Source of the DNA: Mytilisepta virgata
Taxonomy: Eukaryota > Mollusca > Bivalvia > Mytilida > Mytilidae
Direction of reading: 5' to 3'
DNA length: 64,000 nt
Assembly: GCA_028015205.1 (NCBI GenBank)
Contig: CM051516.1
Location: forward strand, 53,076,230-53,140,229
The notes under the pieces are model-generated. The model made no database searches and had not been told where the DNA came from. It saw nothing but the letters and a program-made list of their open reading frames with translations. Within the stretch, counting starts at the first letter, position 1, and each line of letters begins with the position of its first letter. The position numbers were made by a program, and so were the translations under genes. This document shows positions 1 through 11,716 of the stretch, piece by piece.

Positions 1-2502
1 ATTTTTCATTTCAGACCTATTATCAGCCCGGCCCGAGGGATGATTTTGACCATGGGCTGATAATGGGTCTGAATAATGACATGTTATGATATTTTTATCC
101 TATTTTTCAACATTGGTGTTTTATATGTCTCCATTTAAATTCTTTTATCAATGATTTCAGTTTCATTGCAGTATTACCGAATATCCTCAAGGTGTGCAAA
201 TCGTCATTGTACCTCATCTATTTAGTCAAAATGTTTTGTCACTTAATTTTTTTTTCTGTTTGTATTAACATTTTTTAGCGAATTAAAATAATCCACAGTT
301 TCGTCCCGCTATCATCTGCGACAGCCGTGTTTCTATGTGCTAGTAAATTTAGAATCGATTACGGAACGACTGATTTATAACGCGATTACGGATTAGGGGT
401 GTGGTATAATAAAACGGAAGCAGTTGATATAAACCGGAAACAGTTGATAACAAAGTCATATCAGCCCGCTAAGCCAATTCTTATAAGATTTGGACAGAAA
501 TATGTACACGTAATACACACACTTGTTCTTTCATATATCGTAGTTGTTTTTAAGTGCAATTAATATATTTCTATGTAACATCAACCACTGCTATGTGTTT
601 ATGTACAAGTTTTTTTTTCATTTATAAGTGAAGTTTCCTACTAAGTAATTTTTTCCAAGTAGTTTATGAACATCATAAATATATTTAAAATTTCAATGAA
701 TGGTGATAAGTAGTTTCCTAATTCCGAAATTTTAAAAGAAGTTTATGAACATCATAAATATATTTAAATATCAACAAGTAGATACAAAAATATAATTAGG
801 CAACAACGATTATGTAATACCACCCAGGTGAGCAACATTTCTAACTTGACTGCCATTTTTTTTTTAGAATAAACCTTTTTAATAACATAAAATAACAATC
901 CAAAGATGCTAATATTAGATATAGTAAATTTATACTATGCTGTATACGACGAATTTCAAGGAGTTACATCTCATCAGCTGCATTAAAACCGAAACATTTG
1001 GAAGACCAAAAACCAAATTTATATTAAGCAAGAAGTATTCAATCAAAAATACCGAAATAGGAAGCCAAATTTCAGCTAAGGAGATCTACCACGTGCAATA
1101 CAAGGAATGAACCCTTAGTAATTGTATTATTTTTTAATTTTGCTCAATACTGGTAATTTCTATAACAAATCAATGAATAATCATGTCAGACAAGTCTGAC
1201 GACTGGGTTGGCGAATACCCTCGGGGACCTAGGGTCCACCACGCAGAGGCATCAAAGATAAATTAAATGACCATTTTTTCTCTCTACCTCCCATACATAA
1301 AATTATAATATTACTCGACCCTGAAAAACAGATCTGGGTAATATCGGTACATTTTTGCAACTGTTACCGTCATTAGCATTGGAAAGTTGAGGTCCATGTT
1401 GGTCAAAGCTCATAAATTTATCTTTGTTCTTTTTAATATAATTTTTATGTCAAACCAAAGACATTAAAATTGGTATTTGCTGCTTCTCGCGGCATCTAGG
1501 AGTAAGAGCAAAGACTGGTCAGCTTGGAGTCAGTATAATGTGTCCGAGTAGGGTGATATGTCTTCCTGCGGACAGTTACCTCGTGAGATAGCACATTAAA
1601 AATCCGACTCAGCGTGTCGGTCTAGTACAAAGCAGGGATCATTCATTATCATATAAACATGTTCTCGTCCTGATATGCACCTGGTTGCCACTGGACGTTA
1701 AACAATAATTCATCCATCCATCCATCGGTTATTAACATTGTTTTCTGCCTAACCCTTATTGGTAATTATTTCTGTATTGAACTTCCTAGGGTTTGCTTTA
1801 TCATTTAGATGTCCTAAAAAACAAATATGAAACCTTTAAGAACAGAAAGACCGTAAAACAGATATGAATAACCTTTTGCATGTATATATGCAACCTGATT
1901 TTGTATGTACATGTAAATTCCACAAAGCATGTCAAAATAAGTTCATAATTCGGGTCACATGAAAATATCTCGTCCTGAATATGCGGGGGAATGCTGAATT
2001 ATCACAACTCTATGTACTGCATACCCGGCTCAGCGTGTCGGTATAGTAATAAGCAGAGATCATTACCGTCTACGAGGAGACGGTATTAAGAGTTGAATGG
2101 TGGACAGTCTGTGTAATGAATGCTATCTTCTATATGATTGGAAGATAATAACGACTGAAGATGAATCAAGTACGTTGATTGGTTTAGAAAATTGAAACCT
2201 AGTAATTGTCTTCTAATCCCGCAAGGTATCGGATTTGGACTCTTTATTTTAGTACTTTCTTCATTTCCACAAAACTTGACGCAATTAACACGATTTCATT
2301 ATTTCTAGACCAATAAAATATTCAATTTAATAATAAAAAGTTAAGAGACGGTTAGCTTATTTTCTGAGGGGACGGGAAGTGGAATAATTTTCTGTCATAG
2401 AAATTGAAAATAATTCAAGACATTTATTACCCTGCATTTTTTCATCGAACAAACACTCATTTTTTAAAACCTACCTTTTTCAAAAACTTTAAGTCTGTTT
2501 TT
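1..2502. other. Intergenic AT-rich DNA, no gene seen
   Basis: No convincing exon was found on either strand. The stretch holds an imperfect hairpin at 11-72 (19-bp arms with one mismatch around a 24-base loop), a direct repeat of about 29 bp near 661 and 739, and fragments of short dispersed repeats listed separately. The missing 5' exon of the apple-domain gene at 4033 could lie here, but no signal-peptide exon ending in the required phase was recognised. Confidence 0.5.
1487..1718 (+). repeat. Dispersed short repeat (SINE-like tail)
   Basis: The segment contains 'gcggcatctaggagtaag' and ends in 'gccactggacgttaaac', a tail I associate with abundant mollusc short repeats. Its pieces recur in the window: the 'ctcagcgtgtcggt' block at 1610 recurs at 2031, and the 'gcggcat...caaagactggtc' block recurs at 15260-15290. 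Family assignment is inference. Confidence 0.45.
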
Positions 2503-3970
2503 TTAGTTCACCTTTCCAAAGGCCACGTGAGCCTTTGTCATCACTTGGCGTCGGTCGTCCGTCCGTCTGTTAACTTTTCACATTTTAATCTTCTTATCTG
2601 AGACCACTGGGCAAAATGGAATGAAACTTGACAGGAAGCATCAGTGTAAGGTCCTCTATAAAGTTTGCTCATTTCCCCCCGATCGGACAACAAACATGGC
2701 TGCCATGGCCAATTGTTGTTTCTGATTGGCTGAGTTTTCAAATATCTTCCCCTCTGAAACTGCTCTGTCAAATGCAACAAAACTTGACAGGAAGCATATC
2801 ATGGGGAGGGGGGGGGTTTATAAACTCTCCTCATTTCGTTCTGATCGGAGTACAAATATGGGAATTTCTTGTATTTGTTTGGCTGATATAAAAAAAATCT
2901 TCTCCTCTGAAATCGCTGGGCCAAATATAATGAATCTTGACAGGAAGCATCTATGGGAGGTTCTTAACAAAATTTCCTCATTTCGTCCCGATCGAACAAC
3001 AAACATTGGCGCAATGTGAAATTCTTGTATCTCATTGGTTGGTTAAAGAAAAAGTTTTTGCTCTGGAACTACTCGGCCAAATAGAACGAAACTTGACAAA
3101 AAGCATCTGTGCGATGTTCTTTACAACATTTCCTCATTTTGTCCCGATCGGACTACCGATGTGGCCGCCATTGGGCAGTTCATGTTTCTGATTGACTGAT
3201 ATAAAAAAAAATCTTCTCTGAAATCGAATGGCCAAATGGAACGAAACTTGACATGAAGCAATTATGCGGGAGTTTCTTTACAAATTTTCCTCATTTCGTC
3301 CCGATCAGGCAACAAACATGGCCGTCATGGCAATTCTTGTTTCTCATTGGTTGATTAAAAAACATTTTTTTTTCACTGGAACTGCTTGGCCAAAACTGTC
3401 AGCAAAAAATCTTTTGGCCAAATGGAACGAAACTTTTTAGAAAGTTTTCTCATTGTGTCCAGATCACGCAACACACATGGCGCCCATGGGCAATTCTTGT
3501 TTCTGATTGGTTGATTAAAAAAATATCTAAAACTGCTTGGCCAAATAGAGTTGGTCAAATGGAGCAAAACTTGACAGAAAGTGTCTATGCAATATAACAA
3601 AAATCTACAGAACTGCAGTATTGCTTGAAACCAAAAATGGCCTGAATATTCCTCATTAGGTGCTGACCAAGTCTTGTTACACTGGTGCCAATCCCTCATT
3701 CAAGATGGCCACCAGCAGAGTACTTAGGATAACATAAGACTGCATGCCCGGAAATACATGCAAAAATCTTCTGGAGAAACCCCAAATTTTAGAATATGCT
3801 GACCTGTAAGTAGAAAGACCTTGATGAAGAAAAGTTTGGTTCCTGGTTCCTACAAGGATTACCCCACTTCATAGTGATAGGGAGAAGTGACTTCTCTCGT
3901 TCTGAGGTACATCAATAAAAACGGCTTTCATGCCAGGTGAGCGATACAGGCCCAGCCCTCCGAGCCTCTA
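2503..3970 (-). mobile_element. Helitron-like non-autonomous element, copy 1
   Basis: Read on the minus strand, the element starts near 3970 with an 'aggctc' stem and 'tcgctcacctgg', and ends at 2503-2506 in CTAA just after an imperfect hairpin and a 'gacgccaagtgatgac' block. Inside are about seven divergent units of roughly 130-180 bp, each with a 'ggacaacaaacatggc'-type segment and a 'gccaaatggaacgaaac'-type segment. The ends match those of the copies at 16353-16810 and 21178-23600. A 3' hairpin directly before CTAA suggests a Helitron-type element, but no Rep/helicase is present and the class is inference. Short open frames here are repeat artefacts. Confidence 0.6.
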
Positions 3971-4032
3971 GTTAATTTCTCTTTTTGTCCCACCTATATA
4001 AAAATCATAGGCTTGGTTCTTAATACTTGCAG

Positions 4033-6095
4033 AAGATTGTTACTATATGGAAATTAAGAATAGGATAGGCGTTGGCGACGTTATTCAAACTATGCATGGT
4101 GATGTACGCTTCTGCGAACGAGTCTGTAATGTGCAAGCCCTGACAAAACCATTTTGTGGAGGCTTTGATTATATACCAAGTACAAGCGAATGTACACTAC
4201 GAGAAACAGATGGTAACTTCGCTATGATGCAACGTGACGGACGGAACACCCATTCTAGAATATGTTCGATAATGCGTATGTATTCAGTGTCATAAATATT
4301 GTTTTTTAGTCCGTTTTGCATTAATTTGATCAGATTTGTAAATAAATGAAAATTTTGCTGATTCAGAAGTTCAATAGTTTTATGCAATTGTGCTTATTTA
4401 GTGTTCAATAAAACTGAATTGATAAGAGAGGTCCCGTTCATGTTTGATTACTAAAATTTTTTTCAGAAAATTTTGGAATGACAGAGAAATTTTAACTCTG
4501 TCTTATATGTCCTTGCTTATCCGAAATCTTTTATAACAATGTAAGCAAGAGGATATATTGCTTTTGAGTGCCAAGTAGTATCGCTTAAGTTCATGACACA
4601 GGTTATATCGATAAAGGCCTTATTCTATGGTCCAGGACTGCCGCAACGTTCAATATGAAGAAGAGCAAAAAAGCCATGCTTACTTCCTTTGTTTACAACA
4701 TTTCAGTATTGCTTGGATAAGTCTAAATTAGCCAAATATCAAGCTTTTTGCAAATTGGAATTTTCTCTCTTATGAAGTGTATTAAATTGGTTAAAATAAC
4801 TGGTATGTGACAAATATGGTATAAAATTATAACTGTCAGTACATACATTTACAATTATTTTACAGCGCTTATAGAAGATTACAGCACAGAGAATGACGCG
4901 ATCGAAAGAAGCACACAGCATTTACAAAGAACGATAGGGTCTTCTGAAAATGATTATGACAATGGAATTGATGATGATGGCACAGAGTGGACATACCCTG
5001 AATATACAAATAAAACAGATAACATAGGTTAAGATTATAATAGTATTATTAAATCGTCATTTTCTTCCTTATTACTTTTGATATACAGAAAACGTCCTGG
5101 CATTAAACCTTGGCCTTCCTATTACCATGTAACCAAAGGGAGAAATTCGCTCTCTTCTTAAGGGAGTTATTTTATTATCTTCCATGGGTTAAGGGAGATA
5201 ACTACATGCTGGTTTTCAGTTCATTCGAAAACATGCAATCTTCTCTAGATATTTATTTATCTAAACATAACAAGGAAGGGACAAAAATATAATGTTGATA
5301 TAAATGTAGTGAATGGAAATGTAACAAATTTACAGCAAAATAAAATAATTAATATCAGGAATAAAATCGGTGGTAACATTAGTTTTCTGTATTAAAGACT
5401 TTCCAATATTTGTCATTGATCTTAAGGATGTTCGCTGCTCAGTTTCAAAATATTCATAACCCTAGTAAATATTGATATCGGATTAATAAAGGAACTAAAA
5501 GAGCGAAACATTTTTTTAGGTCCGTGTGCTTGTTTTCGAGTTATAAGCCATTGAAAATTTGCCAGAAAAAATATCTCAAGATAAACACGATTCGTTGTTT
5601 GTATGCAATGTCCATAAAAAAAAAATTGGTATACTGCGTTTCCAAAGTTTGCTGATGATAACCGAGGTAGTTGCGATTACATTGAATGGGACATCCATCC
5701 GGGATATTTAGAAGAGTCATATAGTCATTTCTAGTACAGATACATTAAATTCGGTTGACCCTCGTTATGGTAATTTTTTTACCTCAAAATTCCTAATTTT
5801 GTTCATATTTACAGAACCACTCTGTCAATGTCAATGTAGTACATCAAATAAAACATTGGAGGAAAAGATAGAAGAATTGGTGAATGCGATAAAGGTGGAC
5901 AAAAAGAAAACATCATTCTATAAAAGGAAACTGAATTCTGCATCAGACTCCAGAATATCATCAAAAGGGATGGGAATAACAGCAGGTGCTATTCTTGGAG
6001 CAATCGCTGTTGGTATTGTTGCCATGGATAGTGGTAGGATCGCAGCAAATATTCATGTCTTTTGGAAAATAGTTCGGAGAGTCTTTAAGTACTGA
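4033..6095 (+). CDS. PAN/apple-domain single-pass membrane protein, 5' end missing
   Basis: Three exons, 4033-4275, 4866-5027 and 5815-6095, join in frame; both introns, and the one entering the first exon, are phase 1, and donors are GTATGT and GTTAAG. Residue numbers count from 4035. Exon 1 encodes an apple/PAN-like module (1-80) with six cysteines, including 'FCERVCN', 'PFCGGFDY' and 'ECTL'. Exon 2 is an acidic, Thr/Ser-rich stalk (82-134). Exon 3 has a Cys-rich 'CQCQC' start, a short helix, the juxtamembrane 'IKVDKKKTSFYKRKL' block, and a Gly/Ala-rich membrane segment (about 187-205) before a basic tail, ending at TGA 6093-6095. That juxtamembrane-plus-TM arrangement is, as I recall, common in mollusc surface lectin-like proteins. 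Ligand binding through the apple domain is inferred. The signal-peptide exon was not found. AATAAA follows at 6172. Confidence 0.72.
5425..5640 (+). mobile_element. 5' part of a MITE with 'aggatgttcgctgct' end
   Basis: Lies in intron 2 of the apple-domain gene. Its first ~170 bases match the start of the complete MITE at 15717-16106 ('aggatgttcgctgct', then 'ggattaataaaggaac', then a 'gtgtgcttgttttcgag' block). The 5' flank is TTA, consistent with a TA target. No matching 3' terminal repeat was seen, so the copy is truncated or diverged and the right edge is approximate. Confidence 0.6.
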
Positions 6096-6171
6096 TATAT
6101 TAGCATGGAAGTGTTTCGATATTGTTTGGTCATTTCTGACTTGATTTTTTTCATATTTTATAATTTTTGTA

Positions 6172-6177
6172 AATAAA
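6172..6177 (+). terminator. Polyadenylation signal AATAAA
   Basis: Canonical hexamer 76 bases after the apple-domain gene stop codon. A second AATAAA in a similar setting lies at about 6350. Confidence 0.55.
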
Positions 6178-6785
6178 GTTGCTACGTGATAAACTAAACA
6201 ACTGTAACTTTTTAGGGAATGTGACTGGTCATTTAAAAAATCATCATAAATACTTTGAAATCATAAATATTCGTTGTGTTAAAAGTTCTTGGGTTCCTTT
6301 CTGAAAATGATTTCGTTGATATAACATTTCGTCATTTTTACATATATGTAAATAAAGCTGCTATGTGATAACGTAAAACGGTGTGTGTAAAAATCACACA
6401 GCTGTTAGATTTTAGAGAATACGGCTTATAATTTCGACAACCAGCAGAATTATTGTGACAACAAATTAACGTACACAACTTAAGTTTTCAGGTATCAAGG
6501 ATTTTCTTGCATGGATGAAAAGGGTATTCAAATGTAACCTCGCAAACACTCACAAAACCATAAGATTCATATATGAATGACAATAGAAATGATGTCAATA
6601 TGTCAATGAAGTAACAATCCTGAAGCTAAAAACGTACAAAAAGAAGTTCTAGTATACAGGCTTAAATCTTTTTTATAAACTCTAGAATTGTTATATACAT
6701 GTATATCTAGAGGTATGAACTCGCTTGTGAGGAAATGAACAAAACCACAGACCGCGCCTATATTGTCTTACAAACAAACACCATC

Positions 6786-6893
6786 ATGACAGTATACGTA
6801 GTTCTAATATTTTCCTTGGGTGTTTTGGGAATCGTTTTCCTGAGGTCTGAAAGTGATGCCATTCCACAAAAAAATAGATATTTTATGACATGA
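6786..6893 (+). CDS. Possible signal-peptide mini-ORF or first exon
   Basis: An ATG at 6786 opens 35 codons that start with a strongly hydrophobic stretch ('MTVYVVLIFSLGVLGIVF') followed by polar residues, the shape of a secretion signal. A possible donor (GTCTGA) follows codon 20. It lies 0.7 kb downstream of the apple-domain gene on the same strand and could be exon 1 of a decayed paralogue, but no downstream exon was recognised, so chance is a real alternative. Confidence 0.2.
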   Translation: MTVYVVLIFSLGVLGIVFLRSESDAIPQKNRYFMT

Positions 6894-7950
6894 AATCAAC
6901 TTCGAAATAGTTTGATCAATCAATAAATTTGAATCAATAGAAACTTGATATTATTTATTGTGTACAAGAGCACAAAATGGCTACCACCGAGAACAGTGGT
7001 TTTAGAATCAAACAGAAACAGTTACAATATATTCCTAGCCAGTGAAGAACAAAATTTTACTGGTCACATTCTCATATGACGTTTTACTATTGATGTCTTC
7101 AATAATTGTCCAAAGACATTAATGTCACTATAGGAAAAATATGATCAAAATTGATGTTTGTCAAACTGCTACATGTATATATCAAATGAAATTATTCCCA
7201 TAAATTCTGTGTTTCAAATTTCTTTAAATTTTTATATTTTTATCAACAGGTCAAAGTAAATACTTTGTTAAAATTTTATGAAAATTAAACGAGCCAAATT
7301 TATTTTAGTCAAAGTGTTCGGTACCCCTTAAATCGTGGAGAAAGAAATTCAAGTTTTGTGTTCTCAGGTTCCGATACCTCAGGATAGTTTTAGCAATCCT
7401 TCCTTCTACCACAGATACTATATTCGCTTTTTTATATATGTATACACTCAAACATGCACCAAATCAACAATTCGATTTTTCTGAAACAATGTTAAAAGTG
7501 ACGGTTCATAAGATTTTCGTAAAGGTTAGATGCACCCCCTTTCTTTAAAACTTTTCGAAAGATCGATAATTTCGCTTTTGAATAAGCAATCAAATATCAA
7601 CTTCTGGAAATATATAAATTAATGTAAAGAAGGGTAATCTACCATTTATAAAAATTTTAATCCAGAACAGTCTCTGGTAATTTTTTTTTTAAACGAGTTG
7701 TTGACATTGTGTTTGTTTGACGTAATAAAAATCGATTCCAGCACTTGTGCTTGCAGCAAGTTATAATATAACAGTTACGGTCTCGAATGTAGAAATATAA
7801 TTCTAGAAAGAGAAAACAAGTTTTTTCACTGTTAGATATTTCACCATCCTCCGTGAATTTTTTTTTATTTATTTAGTGTGCACCACTTCATTGAGGTTAT
7901 TTCATCATAGAGTGAAAAAAAATTACAGTCAATTCTTAACTGAATACTTT
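6894..7950. other. Intergenic, nothing recognised
   Basis: AT-rich sequence without a supportable exon, RNA gene or recognisable element. Confidence 0.4.
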
Positions 7951-7954
7951 TTGT

Positions 7955-9015
7955 TCGCAACTAGTCATTCATCTTTTGGCAGGTTTTGTTCATATTTGGT
8001 ATCCTGTTTGGGCTACATTGTAGCCACAATAATGTAGCTCTTGTGACAACATTTGACTCGGCGGAGCTACAAAGCGGTCCCATTACTCGTTATGGAGCAA
8101 AAATAAATTTTACGTATTCGAATAAGAGGTCGTTTTTATCTTAAATATTATTGAACTGTATAATTTCCAGCATATTAAATATAAAATTACTTCATTATTA
8201 ATGTTGAAATCGTTGTTTTGCACATCTTGTCATTTTTTCGGTTTCACAATGTTTTCTACTCGTCGAGATCGTAGGAGGCGTGGTCTGACCTTATATGGAT
8301 ATCCTTACTACGACTAAGACTGACAATATCGTGGGAAATAGTATTTTGGCAATGGAAATTTCCTTATTGGAATGTGACTTTAGCGAGAATTCCGCCGGGA
8401 CTTGAAAAGAAAACAAAATTAAAAAAAAATGGATGAAAATTTTGAAAACCAATTTCTGGATTGGAATCTCCTGTTAGGTGATGGTATGCTGCTTTATTTT
8501 ACTGATAATGATAGAAATGTGATATTTTTACAGTTTTTAACCAAAACAGGTGGGAAATATGCCTAAAACCCCCGGTTGTGAGAATCCCACATGGCTGCTC
8601 CATTACAATTATGGGACCGCCGAGTCAAAAGTTGTCACAGGAGCTACATTATGTAGCTATGGTTTGGGCATGAATTGAACATGTAAACATTATACAGACT
8701 TTACTGTTGGTCGATTTTTGCAGAAGTTATTGCCTTTTTATATTTTTGTTTACGCAACTAGTCATTCATCCTTTGACAGATTTTGTTCATCATGGTTGGG
8801 CATGACCTGAACATTCATGTTTTATACCGATTTCAAAATTAATCGATTTTTGCAAGAGTTATTAGCCCTTTCATATTTGTTTCTGAATACTTTGTGTACG
8901 CAACTAGCCGTTCATATTTTGGCGTATTCTGTTCATAATCATGGTTGGGCATGACCTGAACATGTGCATATTATACCTATTTTACGATCGATTAATTTTG
9001 CAAGAGTTGTAATTT
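7955..9015 (+). repeat. Tandem repeat of about 140 bp, about 3 units, split by a MITE
   Basis: Units begin with 'cgcaactagtcattcatc'-like sequence at 7960, 8754 and 8898 and contain 'ggttgggcatgacctgaaca'. The period is 144 bp between the last two and about 138 bp between the first two once the inserted MITE (8014-8661) and its target duplication are removed. Confidence 0.7.
8014..8661. mobile_element. 648-bp MITE with terminal inverted repeats and 8-bp TSD
   Basis: The element is flanked by 'gtttgggc' at 8006-8013 and at 8662-8669, a perfect 8-bp direct repeat. Its ends are inverted copies: 'aatgtagctcttgtgacaac' and 'ttgactcggcgg' on the left match the reverse complement of the right end with few differences and one small insertion. 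Neighbouring tandem units show the unoccupied site. An 8-bp duplication points to a hAT-type transposase acting in trans; no transposase is encoded here. The superfamily is inference from TSD length. Confidence 0.78.
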
Positions 9016-9436
9016 TCATATCCTTATGTAAGCAAGTAGTAATTCAAGTTTTCGTAGATTTTTTCATATTTAGTATCTAAGTGTAATTAACCCTTTCAAA
9101 ATCAGCTGTTTGCTTGTCCATATCCACACTTTTGGTGGATTTTTGACTTATGGATAGCGACTGCATATTATTACAGCAACAACACTTGCAATTTATTATG
9201 GATTTGTTTATTATTGTATATTCAAATACATATTGTTTGAAAATATTCTTTTAAACCTGCACTTATTCGCTGTCTGTGTGTGTGTCTGTGATTTCTTATT
9301 AATTTTCCCATAAATGAGACAAAACATTTTTATTTTATTGCCTACATAAATTCGCTGTTGACTAAAGACAAAAAAAAAAATAAAATAAAATAAAATAAAA
9401 AATACAAAATTTTCCAAACACCTCAGTGTATTTGTA
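9016..9436. other. Intergenic stretch, 3' flank of the NHL-like gene
   Basis: No exon seen. TTTATT at about 9207 and 9332 would be AATAAA on the minus strand and could serve the gene ending at 9437. A (TAAAA)n run lies at 9370-9403. Confidence 0.4.
9370..9403. repeat. Poly-A / (TAAAA)n microsatellite
   Basis: A run of A is followed by four TAAAA units. Confidence 0.8.
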
Positions 9437-11716
9437 TTATAATGAAGCAGGTAACACAGAATATTCCAGGATTATCATTTGTGCCGGAGGTCCTTGTCCA
9501 ATCCACAGACGGCCGTTTGAATCCAAATTTATGCATTTGGGTTTTTCAATTTTGTATTTAGGGGTTGTAATTATTTTCGCCAGTATCCCATCTTTGCTGA
9601 CAATATGTACGGCTTTCAGTGAATTATCCAGTATTAGTATGTTTCCTTGTTTATCTGTACAAATATCTTCACACATGAATCGCGGAGAAAGTGTTTTATC
9701 ACCTTCATACACAAATTTTCTTTCCAAGTGGTCACTGTAAACCTCTACTGCGCACGTGTGGTTTACATTACTGAATGTCGCGATACATATGTCTCGATTA
9801 AGGTTTTCACACATGACTATAGGGAATCCTGTCATAGGAGTATGTCGACCATTCACTTTGGGTTTCAGTTCTTTCGAACGTTTTCCAGTTAATTCATGTA
9901 TTTGAACAGCAATTTCAGATTTTTTTGGAATGCATAAACATGAATGTCTCTTTTCAATACATAGCATAATACTTTTTCCAGAATTCGCCATGCACATACA
10001 GGCGATGCGACAGTTGGGTAGATTAATAAGAGGTGAAGATCCCGAAACACCTTTACCAACTCTATGTAGTCTTTCGATGCGCGACTTTCCAAGAAAACTA
10101 ACAAACAAAAAGGATTCGTCGGTGGTTGCAATTGTGTCAATATCTGGTACTTCAATTTTATCCACAACTGTTTCTTTTTCGGTATCAACTAATTTTACAC
10201 CACCCCCATAATATGAGACCCAAGCCTTTGTTGGACTAACAGGAATTACTTTTGCGATGGAATTCGTTCCCAATTCCATCCGGGCGTAAAATGATATACC
10301 CTCAACTTGTTTTGCACCTTCCGCCTTAAATATTACAAAGTAATCAACGTCTGCTATGTCCAAAGTAGATCCATTGTATAACGTAAGAGCGTTATTTGTT
10401 GATCCAATCATTTGGCTCGTTACATTGAGAGTTTCATCTACTTTTTTCTTAGCTTGAGTAGTAGTGATGGCTTTCGCGACTGAAGCTATGGCTTCTGGAG
10501 AAGCTTGATATTCATGTTCGTCTGCATCAGGGGATACAGATATATTCTGCACTGCATTGGTAGTTTCCTCAGTCATAACATCGGTAATATTTTGGGAATT
10601 TTCTACCATCTGAGTACCTGGAGTGGAAACGAGTGCTCCAGCAGGTGAAGTATGAACTTCGGAAGTTCTCTGTTCAACTGATGTCGGATTTACAGTTACA
10701 ATCTGCATTGATTCTGAGGCTTTACCGCTATTGTCTTTATTTAAAGATAAGCCAGTCCCTTCACTGATACGTTTTTGAACAAAGGCCTTATTAGACTTAA
10801 TGTCGGCTTCCGTCTTAGAAACCGACTTTGGGGGATTTTTATGTGATTTGTTTGCGTTATCTTTATGTACTTCACCCTTCGAAACTCTGTTTGATTCTCT
10901 TTCCGAGGCATTCATTTCTTCCCCATTTCGTGCACCGGTGGTAGTATTTGTAGATAAATCGTTCGCAATTGTATCAGCCTGATTTTCGCCATTTTTCTGA
11001 GTCGACTTTTCGATCTCCGTGGCTGCATGCTCTGTAATCTGATCTGCAATTGATGGTTGTTTTGTTAAGTCTTTGCCTTTTTTAGGATGTGTACTGACGT
11101 CTTTGGGCTTGATTTCTTCATTACCGTTTTTGTCTGTCATTACATGTTTTGTTTTATCATTAGATGTTACATCTTTTTCCTTTGTTTTACTGCTTAATTT
11201 ATCTGGTATTTTTATGTTCAACGGTTTATCATTTTCTAGATTTTTATTGTTTGAATTTGTAAGCTCTTGTAAGTTTTCTACTTCGGTAGTCGTTATACCT
11301 TCCTTTGTATGTTCTGTTCTAGTGTTGTCAGAGGCACTTTCTGTATTGTTTTCTTTCGTGTCTGATTTATCCTTGTTTTCCTTTGTTTCTGCCATACTAA
11401 GTTTAACAATAGTCCCTGTTTCTGATTTATGTTTGTTTTCCTTTGTTTCTGCTATACTAAGTTTAACAGTAGTCCCTGTTTCTGATTTATGTTTGTTTTC
11501 CTTTGTTTCTGCCATACTAAGTTTAACGGTAGTCCCTGTTTCAAGTGTTGCAAAACTTTCTGTAGAAACTGTCTCTACAACAGCTTCAGAAATACATGTT
11601 TCCGCTACCGCTAGATCAACTTCAGAATTGATAGAACTATGTTTAGATAGCCTTTTATCATCTTTTATCAATTTATTTATCTCATTAGACGACAGGTCGG
11701 CGCTTCTACGGTCCAT
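9437..11716 (-). CDS. 759-aa protein: disordered N-terminus plus NHL/TRIM-type beta-propeller
   Basis: One uninterrupted frame from ATG (11714-11716) to the stop at 9437-9439. Residues 1-430 are Lys/Glu/Thr/Ser/Asn-rich low-complexity sequence without RING, B-box or membrane segment, including three 20-residue repeats at 59-118. Residues about 440-755 form repeated beta-strand motifs typical of NHL/TolB-like six-bladed propellers, such as 'AWVSYYGGGVKLVD', 'NILILDNSLKAVHIV' and 'CINLDSNGRLWIG'. This C-terminus resembles the propeller of mollusc TRIM2/3/TRIM56-like proteins, which bind RNA or protein partners; the RING/B-box part is absent, so ligase activity is not expected. A strong pyrimidine tract and AG at 11761-11762, with a GTAAGT donor at 13147-13152, suggest a 5'-leader intron. 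The function is unknown. Confidence 0.82.
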   Translation of the reverse strand: MDRRSADLSSNEINKLIKDDKRLSKHSSINSEVDLAVAETCISEAVVETVSTESFATLETGTTVKLSMAETKENKHKSETGTTVKLSIAETKENKHKSETGTIVKLSMAETKENKDKSDTKENNTESASDNTRTEHTKEGITTTEVENLQELTNSNNKNLENDKPLNIKIPDKLSSKTKEKDVTSNDKTKHVMTDKNGNEEIKPKDVSTHPKKGKDLTKQPSIADQITEHAATEIEKSTQKNGENQADTIANDLSTNTTTGARNGEEMNASERESNRVSKGEVHKDNANKSHKNPPKSVSKTEADIKSNKAFVQKRISEGTGLSLNKDNSGKASESMQIVTVNPTSVEQRTSEVHTSPAGALVSTPGTQMVENSQNITDVMTEETTNAVQNISVSPDADEHEYQASPEAIASVAKAITTTQAKKKVDETLNVTSQMIGSTNNALTLYNGSTLDIADVDYFVIFKAEGAKQVEGISFYARMELGTNSIAKVIPVSPTKAWVSYYGGGVKLVDTEKETVVDKIEVPDIDTIATTDESFLFVSFLGKSRIERLHRVGKGVSGSSPLINLPNCRIACMCMANSGKSIMLCIEKRHSCLCIPKKSEIAVQIHELTGKRSKELKPKVNGRHTPMTGFPIVMCENLNRDICIATFSNVNHTCAVEVYSDHLERKFVYEGDKTLSPRFMCEDICTDKQGNILILDNSLKAVHIVSKDGILAKIITTPKYKIEKPKCINLDSNGRLWIGQGPPAQMIILEYSVLPASL
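11363..11542 (-). repeat. Three in-frame 60-bp repeats inside the NHL-like gene
   Basis: Codons 59-118 are three copies of a 20-residue unit containing 'GTTVKLSMAETKENK'. The copies differ at only a few bases, so the expansion is recent and keeps the reading frame. Confidence 0.9.

Noticed and set aside
2404..3699. Several frames of 60-108 codons on both strands
   Set aside because: They lie wholly in the Helitron-like repeat and repeat the same translated motif in each unit.
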